Shown here one piece after another: positions 52,721-61,179 of a DNA stretch of 64,000 nt (position 1 is its first letter; each line of letters starts with the position of its first letter). The translations under genes were made by a program, and so were the position numbers. Origin of the DNA: JBCCMA01 sp045107005 (GTDB lineage Bacteria; Pseudomonadota; Gammaproteobacteria; Steroidobacterales; JBCCMA01); assembly GCA_045107005.1 (NCBI GenBank), contig JBGCFP010000040.1:25269-89268 (forward strand), in the 5' to 3' direction. The notes under the pieces are model-generated. The model did no database searches, had not been told where the DNA came from, and saw only the letters and a list, made by a program, of their open reading frames with translations.

Positions 52721-53379
52721 CCGACGAACAACAGGACGAACAATTGCTCAAAGATCTCGGTGACTACAACCGCGATCGGCAGACGCGCGAAGCGCTCGAG
52801 CCTCTGTCGGAGGATTTTCAGTCACGCATGGCGCAGCAGATTAAAGACGCCGTGCGATCGCCGGAACTGGATGCCGTCGCAGACATCACCCCCCACATAG
52901 CAACCAAAGTGACACGCGGCCCGTGGCTTGCGCTGGCAGCGAGCGTGCTCGCGGCAGTGGGTCTGTCGGTTGGGCTAATGTCGCAGTCGCCGATTGACAC
53001 GATGCCTGCCTACACCGTCGAGTTTCGCGGTGGCGCTCAAATGCGCTCTGACGCGAGTCCCGCGCCGATCCAGTTTTCGGATCGTCTCGATGTGGTTTTG
53101 CGGCCGGACATCGCAACGGATGAAACAATGACGGTCACCGTTTTCCGCCGAGAGAATTCCCAGTGGGTGCAGGTGCCCACCACCGTGAATTGGTCGGAGA
53201 GTGGAGCAGCTCGGATTCAGGCCACGCTAGACGAAACGCTGGGCCTGACACCGGGACTGCAAGAGTTTGCGTTCGTGATTGCGCGTGATGGCGAGTTCCC
53301 CGGCGACCAGTCCGTCGATGCTGACGCCGAGTCGCCAGACTGGCAGGTATTGAAACAGCGATTCGAACTGGTCCCCTGA
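52717..53379 (+). CDS. Single-TM protein, putative anti-sigma factor
   Basis: A 220-residue protein with a hydrophilic cytoplasmic N-terminus of about 67 residues, one TM segment (WLALAASVLAAVGLSVGLM) and a periplasmic domain of about 130 residues. The position directly after the sigma gene with a four-base overlap, and the topology, match a membrane anti-sigma factor. The zinc-binding HxxxCxxC motif of one anti-sigma class is missing. Families are not recognised, so the role is inferred from context. The CHAT gene starts one base after its stop. Confidence 0.72.
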   Translation: MTDEQQDEQLLKDLGDYNRDRQTREALEPLSEDFQSRMAQQIKDAVRSPELDAVADITPHIATKVTRGPWLALAASVLAAVGLSVGLMSQSPIDTMPAYTVEFRGGAQMRSDASPAPIQFSDRLDVVLRPDIATDETMTVTVFRRENSQWVQVPTTVNWSESGAARIQATLDETLGLTPGLQEFAFVIARDGEFPGDQSVDADAESPDWQVLKQRFELVP

Positions 53380-53380
53380 T

Positions 53381-56068
53381 ATGAGCGCGATGGCCTTGAT
53401 CGCGTCTGCCCTCGGTGGCCTGTCGTTGCTCCTTGCAGCGCCGACCAGCGACGCTATTGAGGTTCAGTATGACGGTTGCGAACAACTACTCCGAGGGCCG
53501 ACTTGCTTAATGAAAGCCGAAGACTCACTCAGCGTCTGGCTTGACACTCAAACCATGGACGACATTCGCTGGACGCGCGACGGTGAGCGAATTTTTCCGA
53601 GTCAATCGACGCCAGTAGCTGGCGGGATTCGATTTTCTTTTTTTGGCCTAGCATCGTCTGCCGCGGAGTTTCTGGCTCAGAGTCAGGGCGGGGGCACAGT
53701 CTTCTCGCTACGCATCGAACCGGTGAAACTGAATGCGTCCCTGCAAGCCGCACTCCAAGCTATGAGTGAGCGGCGTTTCGAGCAGGCACTACTCACAATC
53801 AAAACAGCTTTGCCCACGGCCAACCCGCTCGACGTGCCCAGACTTTTGCGGACGCGGGCACGAATCTACGCGCGACTTCATCAACGTGCAGCAAGCCACG
53901 TAAATTACCGCACAGCCATTGCCGCTTCGAACGCCGTTGGCGATCTGTCAACGCTGATGCTTTCAGCGGTCGCCCTGCAGTTTTCTCTACGCCAGGACAT
54001 TGGGGATCTTGACGATGCTCAGGCGGCCCTTGAATTGATCGACTCCTCGGATCGCCGACATGCGGAGACTGCTTATTTATTGGATTACCACAAGGCGATG
54101 ATTGCGTATCGGCGCGGCGACGCGCGCGCTCATTTGCAAATGATGACAACGGCGGCGACGCAAGCGACACGGTTTGCCTGGACTCATCGCACCCTCCGCG
54201 CCGATACACGTCTTGCCATGCAGTGGCAGGATTTGGGTCGCCAGAACAGAGCGATTGAGACGCTCGAGAAATGGCGCGACCGGTTACCGGATGATTTCCC
54301 TGGTATGCATCAGGGCATTTACTGGACTAACCTCGGCTGGGCTTACTGGCTTGCTCTGGAGGCGGGGGAGACTGTTCCCGACCCTCTGCCCGTTATGCGC
54401 CGCGCGTTGGCGCTGGCGCTGGAACACTCTCCAGTCACCGAGAGAATTAACGCTCATATCAACCTGGGCCTGGCTCTTTGGCGCGACGGCCAACTAGACG
54501 CCGCCGCCGATGCTCTACGCGCCAGCCGTCAGTATGCCGTTGCGCCGGCAACGCATGTTCATTACTGGTCCATCGACCTGGAAGCACGTATCGCTGCAGC
54601 TCTGGGAAATTCTCAAATGGCCATCGCGCTCTACGATCAGTTGCTCAGTCTCGCCAATGCGGGCGTCGCTCCGGTTACCGCATGGCGGGCATTGGTGCGT
54701 CGCGCCAATGTCCGCATACAACTAGGTGATGTGGAGGCCGCACTATTGGATTTCGAGCAAGCCGAAGAATTGCTCGACGAACAAGTCGTGAACGTACCGG
54801 TACACGCCGGTCGTGAATCCCTTTTGGCGACACGCCGTCTGGCCACTCGTCAGCACTTGGCGTTACTACTCAACAGGGATGAAAATGAGAAAGCACTGGC
54901 ACTTTGGCACCGCTCACACGCTCGATCTCTAAGGCTCACGCATGTAGCCGCCAGCGCCCCCAACATGAGCGACGAGCAGCGTCAACGATGGGCCACTCTA
55001 AGTCAACGCTATCAATCACTGCGCGCCGAGCTCGCACAAGAACAGATCAACAGTTGGACATTGTCATCGGAACAACTGGCAGCATTGGAAACACGGGCCG
55101 TACGAACTATGGCGCGGACGAAGGCAATTCTTGATGAAGCCTTAAGCAGCCTGCCTGCCACAGAGCATCAAACTTCACCCTCCCTCACTCAAGACGACCA
55201 TCCGCTAGTTGCCTTTGCACGCGCATCTGACGGATGGGTTGTGTTTGTGCAGGACAGTGCCAACGTTAATGCGGTTCGCCCAGACTGTGAAAACATGGGC
55301 TCGACCGCTATCGCTCAATGCTTGCTCGACGCGGCAAACCCCATTATGCCCGACAGCTCCGCCATTCGGCTTTTGGCCGAACGCTCATTACTCGATGCGG
55401 ACTGGCCAGCCCTTAGAGTCGGCAAGGAGCCGTGGATAGAGCGAACAGCATTAATTCATTCTGCTGCCCTGCCGGCAAGCCCGGGCGCGACACGTTCACA
55501 GGGGCACGCGCTGCTAGTCGGAGACCCATCTGGCAACCTGCGCGCAGCGCGCCACGAAGTGGAGCACATCGCTCGCATCATTGGCGACGCACCGGGATGG
55601 GCTGGCACCTCGATCAGCGGTGATCAGGCTACCGCGAGCGCGGTAAGAGAACAGTTGAAAGGTACGACGCTGCTTCACTACGCAGGCCACGCGAGCTATG
55701 GCGATGAGCTTGGCTGGGAAAGCGAATTGCATCTAGCCGGGGGTTCCAAACTTGGAGTGGGCGATTTGTTGACGATTGATCACGCTCCGGAGGTGGTCGT
55801 GTTATCCGGCTGCGAGACCGCGGCCAGACCGGGCATTAAAACGGCGTCCATGGGACTGGCCAATGCGTTTCTTGCGGCAGGTAGCCAATCGGTTATTGCT
55901 ACGTCGCGCGCGGTCGACGATCAGACCGCGCGAGCGATTACCACAGCGTTCTATCAACACTGGTTTGACGGCCAACCCATTGAGCAAGCGCTGAGATCTG
56001 CTCAGCGCGACGTCAAAGAAACACAGTCGGGGGCTGATTGGTCGGCCTTTCGATTAATTCAACCTTGA
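53381..56068 (+). CDS. Secreted TPR-CHAT protein (caspase-like protease)
   Basis: An 895-residue exported protein. The N-terminal signal (MALIASALGGLSLLLAAPTSDA) precedes a small beta domain, then about 400 residues of helical TPR-like repeats (for example AAADALRASRQYA and RALVRRANVRIQLGDVEAALLDFEQAEELL). The C-terminal CHAT domain keeps the caspase dyad: His770 in LLHYAGHASYG and Cys811 in VVLSGCETAARPG. The conserved GLANAFLAAGSQSVIATSRAVDD helix follows. Codon use is less GC-biased than in the flanking genes. It is the third gene of a sigma / anti-sigma / CHAT / subtilisin series, and probably cuts a periplasmic or surface protein. Confidence 0.92.
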   Translation: MSAMALIASALGGLSLLLAAPTSDAIEVQYDGCEQLLRGPTCLMKAEDSLSVWLDTQTMDDIRWTRDGERIFPSQSTPVAGGIRFSFFGLASSAAEFLAQSQGGGTVFSLRIEPVKLNASLQAALQAMSERRFEQALLTIKTALPTANPLDVPRLLRTRARIYARLHQRAASHVNYRTAIAASNAVGDLSTLMLSAVALQFSLRQDIGDLDDAQAALELIDSSDRRHAETAYLLDYHKAMIAYRRGDARAHLQMMTTAATQATRFAWTHRTLRADTRLAMQWQDLGRQNRAIETLEKWRDRLPDDFPGMHQGIYWTNLGWAYWLALEAGETVPDPLPVMRRALALALEHSPVTERINAHINLGLALWRDGQLDAAADALRASRQYAVAPATHVHYWSIDLEARIAAALGNSQMAIALYDQLLSLANAGVAPVTAWRALVRRANVRIQLGDVEAALLDFEQAEELLDEQVVNVPVHAGRESLLATRRLATRQHLALLLNRDENEKALALWHRSHARSLRLTHVAASAPNMSDEQRQRWATLSQRYQSLRAELAQEQINSWTLSSEQLAALETRAVRTMARTKAILDEALSSLPATEHQTSPSLTQDDHPLVAFARASDGWVVFVQDSANVNAVRPDCENMGSTAIAQCLLDAANPIMPDSSAIRLLAERSLLDADWPALRVGKEPWIERTALIHSAALPASPGATRSQGHALLVGDPSGNLRAARHEVEHIARIIGDAPGWAGTSISGDQATASAVREQLKGTTLLHYAGHASYGDELGWESELHLAGGSKLGVGDLLTIDHAPEVVVLSGCETAARPGIKTASMGLANAFLAAGSQSVIATSRAVDDQTARAITTAFYQHWFDGQPIEQALRSAQRDVKETQSGADWSAFRLIQP

Positions 56069-56093
56069 CCGAGAAAGACTGAAGGAGCACAAC

Positions 56094-56789
56094 ATGAAAT
56101 CCAGGGGACTTTTGATCCGGTGCGTCGGCGTGCTTTGCGTGCTTTGGATGGCCAATTCCGCAAGCGCTCAGTGCGGTACCAGTGGCGACGTGGTCGTGGA
56201 TGATTGCTTGACGACAACTTCTCCTGGCACGGCGTGGCGCATCGTTGGCTACTTCACGGGTGAAGGATCTTGTCCAGCTCCGGTTGAAGGAACGCCCGGT
56301 GCCTGGTCCACCAGCCGATTGTTCGCGATTCCCGATGAACCGTTGCCGCCGGGCCTGAGTCCATATTGTTTGTACACCGCGCTCATCGATGAGGCCAACC
56401 CGGCCGATGTATTTGGTTTGCAGTGCGACGGTGGATCAGACGCAGGCTGCCTTGACGATGTCGACGCGGACCTTCTGGCTGTGACGCCACAGGCCGGTAC
56501 AGGTCGCGACGTCGAGAATTTGTTGTGGACTGACTTCAACCAACATTTTTTGAGTCAAGCTGGCACACCCGGAACAATCGGAATTGCATCCGGAAACGCG
56601 CGATTGACGGTCATTGACACAGAGCCAACTGGCCCAAACGAAGACACCAACGGTGCCGGCACGTCAAGGCACGGTTTCGCACTACTCAATATGGCCCGCG
56701 ATCTGATATGCGATGGCGGTCTGCCGTGTCCGGTGGAACTGCAATCTGGGCTGGGCCTACCTTTGCAACGCTGCACCAACTTACCCTGA
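56094..56789 (+). CDS. Subtilisin-family (S8) protease, N-terminal part up to an in-frame UGA
   Basis: The 231 residues before the stop carry a signal peptide (CVGVLCVLWMANSASAQC) and the first half of an S8 catalytic domain. Catalytic Asp is D175 in LTVIDTEP and catalytic His is H193 in GTSRHGFALLNMA. An AAGGAG site precedes the ATG. The frame stops at the UGA at 56787-56789 but continues in the same frame to 58442, giving the Asn and Ser of the triad downstream. The product alone could not be active. Possible reasons are a recent nonsense mutation, a sequencing error, or read-through of the UGA. Confidence 0.85.
   Translation: MKSRGLLIRCVGVLCVLWMANSASAQCGTSGDVVVDDCLTTTSPGTAWRIVGYFTGEGSCPAPVEGTPGAWSTSRLFAIPDEPLPPGLSPYCLYTALIDEANPADVFGLQCDGGSDAGCLDDVDADLLAVTPQAGTGRDVENLLWTDFNQHFLSQAGTPGTIGIASGNARLTVIDTEPTGPNEDTNGAGTSRHGFALLNMARDLICDGGLPCPVELQSGLGLPLQRCTNLP
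56787..56789 (+). other. In-frame UGA inside the S8 protease gene
   Basis: The codon is 232 of the frame starting at 56094. It lies between CTNLP and ASCQCADAS, and the reading frame remains open on both sides without a shift, since 56094, 56787 and 56856 are in the same phase. A single substitution (for example from CGA or TGG) would create it. Confidence 0.85.
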
Positions 56790-56855
56790 GCCAGTTGCCA
56801 GTGCGCTGATGCGTCAGCCGCGGGCTACTGCGAAGTCGCCACTGAAGGCGGCCAT

Positions 56856-58442
56856 ATGGGTACACAAGCCCAACTTGCAGACGCGATCTATGAGGCGATG
56901 AGAGACTTTGAAACCAACACCGGGCCCTCACGGCTGGTGATCAACTTGTCTGTAGGGTGGGAACCACTTTACGGTGGCTTGCCGCCATTGAATGCGGCGC
57001 CAGTCAGTGTTCTCGCCGTTCACGCAGCGCTTGAATATGCCTCTTGTCGCGGTGCGCTTGTCATCGCCGCCGCCGGCAACTTTGCGACCGGCCCTGACCC
57101 CTTAACGGGGCCCCTTTTACCGGGCGCATGGGAGCAGTTAGAGGCTCCAGATCTGCAGGAGTGCACGACACTTCTCGGGACGCTGATGCCGGACCCGTCA
57201 TTATCAATGGTTCCCAACGGCGCCTATCGTCCGCTGGTTTACGCCGTCGGTGCTGTGGATCACACAGGCAGTCGGCTTCGCATGAGACCGCAAGGGGAGC
57301 CAAGACTCACGGCATTTGGTGACCACAGTGTAGCCGCCTTCGACGACCCTATCGGTGAACTGCCCGCAGGTGTGCTGACGGGTACGTCTGTGAGCTCTAT
57401 GGTGGTCGCGACAACCGCTGCAGCAGCCTGGCATTTCAGACCCATGGAGCCAGGTTATCGAATCATGCAAGCGCTTTACGCGACCGGTGCGAACGTACCT
57501 CTGCGCGCCGCACAATTTTGCCTTGATGACGGTTCGGGATGCGGCAATATGCCGGTGCGACGCGTTAACGCTTGCGAGGGCATAACGGCCGTCTGCGAGA
57601 CGTTTGCCGATCCAAGCAATACGTGTCCAACGTTTGTTTGCCCGGCCGAGTTACCGGTGATCCCACCCATTAGCATGCCCGATGTGGACGGCCTATTCTC
57701 AAGTGCACCTTCGGTTGACGTGAGTACGTTTATCACCAGCCCAACGATCCCAGAATGCGGAGTCGATTATGTTTTGCACTACGATCCCACTCAGGTAATG
57801 CCCCGAAACCCATGCCCCCACCGACAGTTTTACGGTTTGTCCGTCACGCCGTGGGTGAATAGCCAACCAGACGGCGACGGCTGCGATGTGTGCATCAATC
57901 AGTTCAGCAGTCCGGGGAATTTCTATCTCGAAGTTGCTGGCAGCTATATCAACCAGTTACGGGATGTAACGTTGTTGTGCGCCGGAGAAGGGTTCTACGT
58001 TGCCGACATCCTCGCCCCTGGGGTCAAACTTAAGATCTCTGAGATTCCAGAGCACTGCGAAATCGAAGACATGGCGGTAACGTTTCGAGTACCCGGTGAT
58101 GGCGGTGAGCAAGCGTCTGTGATGTCGCTGTCGCTCAAAGCCCAGGATCTGGATGATGACCAAATTCAGGACGGCGCAGACAACTGCGTATTGACGGGCA
58201 ATCCCACACAGATCGATACCGACGCGGACGGCTTCGGCAACGCCTGCGACGCCGACTTTGACAACAATTGCTTCGTGAACGTTATCGACCTGGGCTTCTT
58301 CCGGTCTTTGTTCTTCACGACCAATCTGCTCGCCGATCTAAACGGCGACGGCATCGTCAACATCATTGATCTGGGCATCTTCCGGACGCTGTTTTTTGCC
58401 CCACCGGGGCCGAGCGGTATCCCCAATATTTGCGCAACCTGA
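56856..58442 (+). CDS. Subtilisin-family (S8) protease, C-terminal part with TSP3/dockerin-like tail
   Basis: Continues the upstream reading frame after the UGA; the ATG at 56856 is only the first internal Met, with no good ribosome site. The oxyanion Asn is in LVIAAAGN (residue 329 of the joined frame) and the catalytic Ser is in GVLTGTSVSSM (residue 432). A second, beta-rich part follows, with many cysteines (NACEGITAVCETFADPSNTC). The last ~100 residues repeat the TSP3 and dockerin-like module (DTDADGFGNACDADFDNNC, VNVIDLGFFRSLFF, DLNGDGIVNIIDLGIFRTLFF, PPGPSG). The joined frame would encode about 782 residues. As a separate gene it would lack Asp and His. Confidence 0.85.
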   Translation: MGTQAQLADAIYEAMRDFETNTGPSRLVINLSVGWEPLYGGLPPLNAAPVSVLAVHAALEYASCRGALVIAAAGNFATGPDPLTGPLLPGAWEQLEAPDLQECTTLLGTLMPDPSLSMVPNGAYRPLVYAVGAVDHTGSRLRMRPQGEPRLTAFGDHSVAAFDDPIGELPAGVLTGTSVSSMVVATTAAAAWHFRPMEPGYRIMQALYATGANVPLRAAQFCLDDGSGCGNMPVRRVNACEGITAVCETFADPSNTCPTFVCPAELPVIPPISMPDVDGLFSSAPSVDVSTFITSPTIPECGVDYVLHYDPTQVMPRNPCPHRQFYGLSVTPWVNSQPDGDGCDVCINQFSSPGNFYLEVAGSYINQLRDVTLLCAGEGFYVADILAPGVKLKISEIPEHCEIEDMAVTFRVPGDGGEQASVMSLSLKAQDLDDDQIQDGADNCVLTGNPTQIDTDADGFGNACDADFDNNCFVNVIDLGFFRSLFFTTNLLADLNGDGIVNIIDLGIFRTLFFAPPGPSGIPNICAT

Positions 58443-58452
58443 CGCAATGAGT

Positions 58453-58474
58453 CGCCGCGACTTCGGTCGCGGCG
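58453..58474. terminator. Convergent-gene hairpin with UUCG loop
   Basis: CGCCGCGAC pairs perfectly with GTCGCGGCG around a TTCG tetraloop. It lies between the protease gene end (58442) and the response regulator end (58481). No T-run follows on either side, so termination strength is uncertain. Confidence 0.55.
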
Positions 58475-58480
58475 GCGCGC

Positions 58481-59125
58481 TTACACAACCCCAGCCGCGA
58501 TCGCCTTGAGAACGGCCCTGGTGCGATCTCGAACGCCAAACTTGGCCAAAATGTTCGACACGTGATTTTTTACCGTGCCCTCGGAATTACTCAGCATGTT
58601 GGAAATTTCCTTGTTGCTGTAGCCACCGGACATCAGGCGCAAAATTTCCGTCTCTTTCGGTGTCAACGCCTCGGGCTGCTCAAGGCTGTCGAACGGCAGC
58701 CCTTGTTTTTGCACGCGGGCGATTAGCGATTGGGTCAACACAGGCTGGATCACCGTACCGCCCGCAAACACCGATTCGATGGTTTCGATCAGGTGCTCCA
58801 GCGACACGTCTTTGAGCAAGAATCCCGTGGCGCCCGCGGTAATGCCGTCCATAACGAGCTCATGATCGTCGAACGTAGTCAGTATCACGACCGGCGTCCT
58901 GTCACCGAGTTCGCGTAGTATCCGGATGGCCTCGATGCCGTTGACGCGCGGCATGCGGATGTCCATCAGGAACACGTCTGGTGCATGGTCGGTGGCAATG
59001 CCGGCGACGTCCTCGCCGTCACTGCCCTCGGCGATCACCTCCACTTTGTCGGACAGCGCCAGCAGCCCGCGGATACCCTCACGAACCAGCGTTTGGTCGT
59101 CAACCAAAGCAACGCGTATTGCCAC
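58481..59125 (-). CDS. NarL/LuxR-family response regulator
   Basis: A 214-residue two-domain regulator starting at GTG. The receiver domain has the acidic pair in LVDDQ, the phosphorylated Asp at D55 in FLMDIRMP, and the conserved Thr in VILTTFDD and Lys in LLKDVS. The C-terminal LuxR-type HTH reads LTPKETEILRLMSGGYSNKE and continues with NHVSNILAKFGVRDRT. It starts one base after the stop of the sensor kinase gene. Target genes are unknown, but the protease locus is next to it and faces it. Confidence 0.94.
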   Translation of the reverse strand: MAIRVALVDDQTLVREGIRGLLALSDKVEVIAEGSDGEDVAGIATDHAPDVFLMDIRMPRVNGIEAIRILRELGDRTPVVILTTFDDHELVMDGITAGATGFLLKDVSLEHLIETIESVFAGGTVIQPVLTQSLIARVQKQGLPFDSLEQPEALTPKETEILRLMSGGYSNKEISNMLSNSEGTVKNHVSNILAKFGVRDRTRAVLKAIAAGVV

Positions 59126-59126
59126 G

Positions 59127-60263
59127 TCAGGCGGCCAGTGGAATTTGAATGTGAATCGCCAGCGCGTCGCGCACACGTTCGATCAACAGCTCGCCGTCGA
59201 TGCGCTCTACGCGCTCGCGCATACCGCGCAAACCGTTACCCGGTTGCCAGCCAGCGGCCACGTGTCCGTTATCGTGAACACGCAGGTGCAGTCGACCGTC
59301 TTCGCGCCACACGCGCACCGTACACTCGCTGGCCGCGGCGTGGCGCAGCGTGTTGGTGATCGCTTCTTGCACGCAACGCAGGAGCGACTCGGCAACGTTG
59401 ACGTCGTCGATGCGCAAGTGCTCATCGATATCCAGGTGCATTTTCAATTGCGGGATGTTTTCGACGACCAGCGACAACGCTTCGGCGAAATTCACGGCCG
59501 AATCGTCCCGCAAGGTCGTCACCGCCGCGCGCACGTCCTGCAACATATCGCTCGCCAGCGTGTGGCACTTGTTGACGCGCTCGCGCGCTTCGCCCTCGCA
59601 CACCCGCTCGGCCACTTGCAGGTTTATCGTCAGCGCCGTCAGGTGATGCCCGAGCAAATCGTGCAGATCACGAGCGATTCGCGTGCGCTCCCCCTGCTTG
59701 GACGCCTCCGCCAGCAAATGCTGTGTGGCGACCAGCTCCCGGTTCAACGACTCGGCGCGGGCGCGAGCCTTCTCCGCGTTCTGCGTTTCGATTGCCGACA
59801 ACAGCGCGAAATAGTGAAACGTGGCAAACAGAGAAATCGACAGCAGCGGATCGTTGTTTCCCCAGAGGTACTTTTCGATCAGGTACCAGGCGACATTGAC
59901 GCCAATAAACGCAACGTGCGCCCAGCGCACGTTCATGTGCCCGGGCGTGAACGCCAGCCATATGATCGTGTAGATCGGGAGAAAACTGAGCGGCAACATC
60001 ATGCCAAGTGCGAGACCCGCAGCCAGCAGCACGACTAATCCGCCGCGCCGCGCCCAGTCCGGTATTCCCGCCTCGGGCTTACTGCCACAGATCATCATAG
60101 CGACCAGGTAAAGCAGCTGCAGCGCGACGGTTTCAACAACCAGATCATTGTACGGTGACGCCGCGTCACGGATCGCAAAGAGCGTCAGACCGGAAATGAC
60201 AGCCCAGGTCGTGATCGCGGCCCAGCTGTGCCGCAGTGCAAAAAAAGAGGCGAAACGATTCAT
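59127..60263 (-). CDS. DesK-like sensor histidine kinase (HisKA_3)
   Basis: A 378-residue membrane kinase. About five TM segments fill the N-terminal half (for example GGLVVLLAAGLALGMMLPLSFLP and VAFIGVNVAWYLIEKYL). A coiled coil with AEKARARAESLNRELVA leads to the phospho-acceptor His in RIARDLHDLLGHHLTAL, and the ATPase domain has QEAITNTLRHA and GNGLRGMRERV. The absence of a large sensing domain suggests it senses within the membrane, as in DesK. The start is uncertain; 60263 was chosen, 60299 is possible. The response regulator gene follows at once. Confidence 0.92.
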   Translation of the reverse strand: MNRFASFFALRHSWAAITTWAVISGLTLFAIRDAASPYNDLVVETVALQLLYLVAMMICGSKPEAGIPDWARRGGLVVLLAAGLALGMMLPLSFLPIYTIIWLAFTPGHMNVRWAHVAFIGVNVAWYLIEKYLWGNNDPLLSISLFATFHYFALLSAIETQNAEKARARAESLNRELVATQHLLAEASKQGERTRIARDLHDLLGHHLTALTINLQVAERVCEGEARERVNKCHTLASDMLQDVRAAVTTLRDDSAVNFAEALSLVVENIPQLKMHLDIDEHLRIDDVNVAESLLRCVQEAITNTLRHAAASECTVRVWREDGRLHLRVHDNGHVAAGWQPGNGLRGMRERVERIDGELLIERVRDALAIHIQIPLAA

Positions 60264-60397
60264 ACCGGCATTATCACCAACCTTTCCATGGTTCACCATA
60301 GGCCAAAAGTCATGGTTCAAAGTCGTGACTGTCTGCACTGGGGCAAACAAACCGGGGGCGCTAAAGTGCATCTAACATCACATGAGGAGCCCTCGAC

Positions 60398-61138
60398 ATG
60401 TACGCACTGCACCAGTCTGCCCTGATCTTCCACATCGTTTGCGGCGCCGTGGCTCTGATTCTGTTCTGGATTCCGGTGGCCACTCGCAAAGGCAGTCCCA
60501 TTCACAAGAAAGTCGGTAAATGGTTTCTCCTGGGCATGACCGCCATCGCCGTCAGCGGCATCTTCCTGGCCGGAGGAAGCTTGTTGGACCCAATCGGCGT
60601 GCGCAACGCCGGACAGGAGCTGCCCATGGCGGACGCGTTTCAACAAGCTGAGAGTATCCGTGTGTTCAGTCTGTTTCTACTGATGCTCTCTGTACTGGTG
60701 CTGCTCAGCTCGAGACACGCGACGCTGGTGCTCAAAGCGCGCGACAATCGAGCGCTGCTGCGCACGCCCTTTCACGTCGGTGCGCAGATCGCAACGCTGA
60801 TTCTGTCGATTGCCACCGGCATCGTCGGTTTCGCCAACTCCGAGGTTCTGCTGATCATCTTCTTCTTCGTCGGCATGTCCGGCGCGTTGGGCACGCTGCA
60901 CTACACGTTTAAGAAGGAGCTCAAGAAAAATGAGTGGATAGTCGAGCACATCGGCGCCACCATAGGTTGTGGAATCGCCGCCTACACCGCCTTCTTCGCC
61001 TTTGGTGGGCGCGCCATGATGAGCCATATCCTGAGCGGACAGTGGCAAATCCTGCCGTGGGTCCTGCCCAGCGTCATCGGACTGTTCTTCGCACGTCGCG
61101 TCAAGAACGCCTGGCGCGAGAAATTTTCAATCGCCTGA
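60398..61138 (+). CDS. DUF2306-like membrane protein
   Basis: A 246-residue protein with about six or seven TM segments. The start HQSALIFHIVCGAVALILFWIPVATRKGSPIHKKVGKW, where H, G and HKKxG are the landmark residues, is typical of the DUF2306 family. GGAG precedes the ATG. The function is unknown; some family members bind or transport lipids or haem, but nothing here decides. It diverges from the sensor kinase gene and is followed 41 bp later by a TPR gene on the same strand. Confidence 0.75.
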   Translation: MYALHQSALIFHIVCGAVALILFWIPVATRKGSPIHKKVGKWFLLGMTAIAVSGIFLAGGSLLDPIGVRNAGQELPMADAFQQAESIRVFSLFLLMLSVLVLLSSRHATLVLKARDNRALLRTPFHVGAQIATLILSIATGIVGFANSEVLLIIFFFVGMSGALGTLHYTFKKELKKNEWIVEHIGATIGCGIAAYTAFFAFGGRAMMSHILSGQWQILPWVLPSVIGLFFARRVKNAWREKFSIA

Positions 61139-61179
61139 TAACGACAAAAAAGACAACGACACTTCTGCACAAGGATTCC

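Noticed and set aside
56787..56818. UGA followed after 15 nt by a small stem GCTGA-TGCG-TCAGC, as a possible selenocysteine signal
   Set aside because: The stem is only five pairs, lacks the known bacterial SECIS loop features, S8 proteases are not selenoproteins, and no sel genes are in the window.
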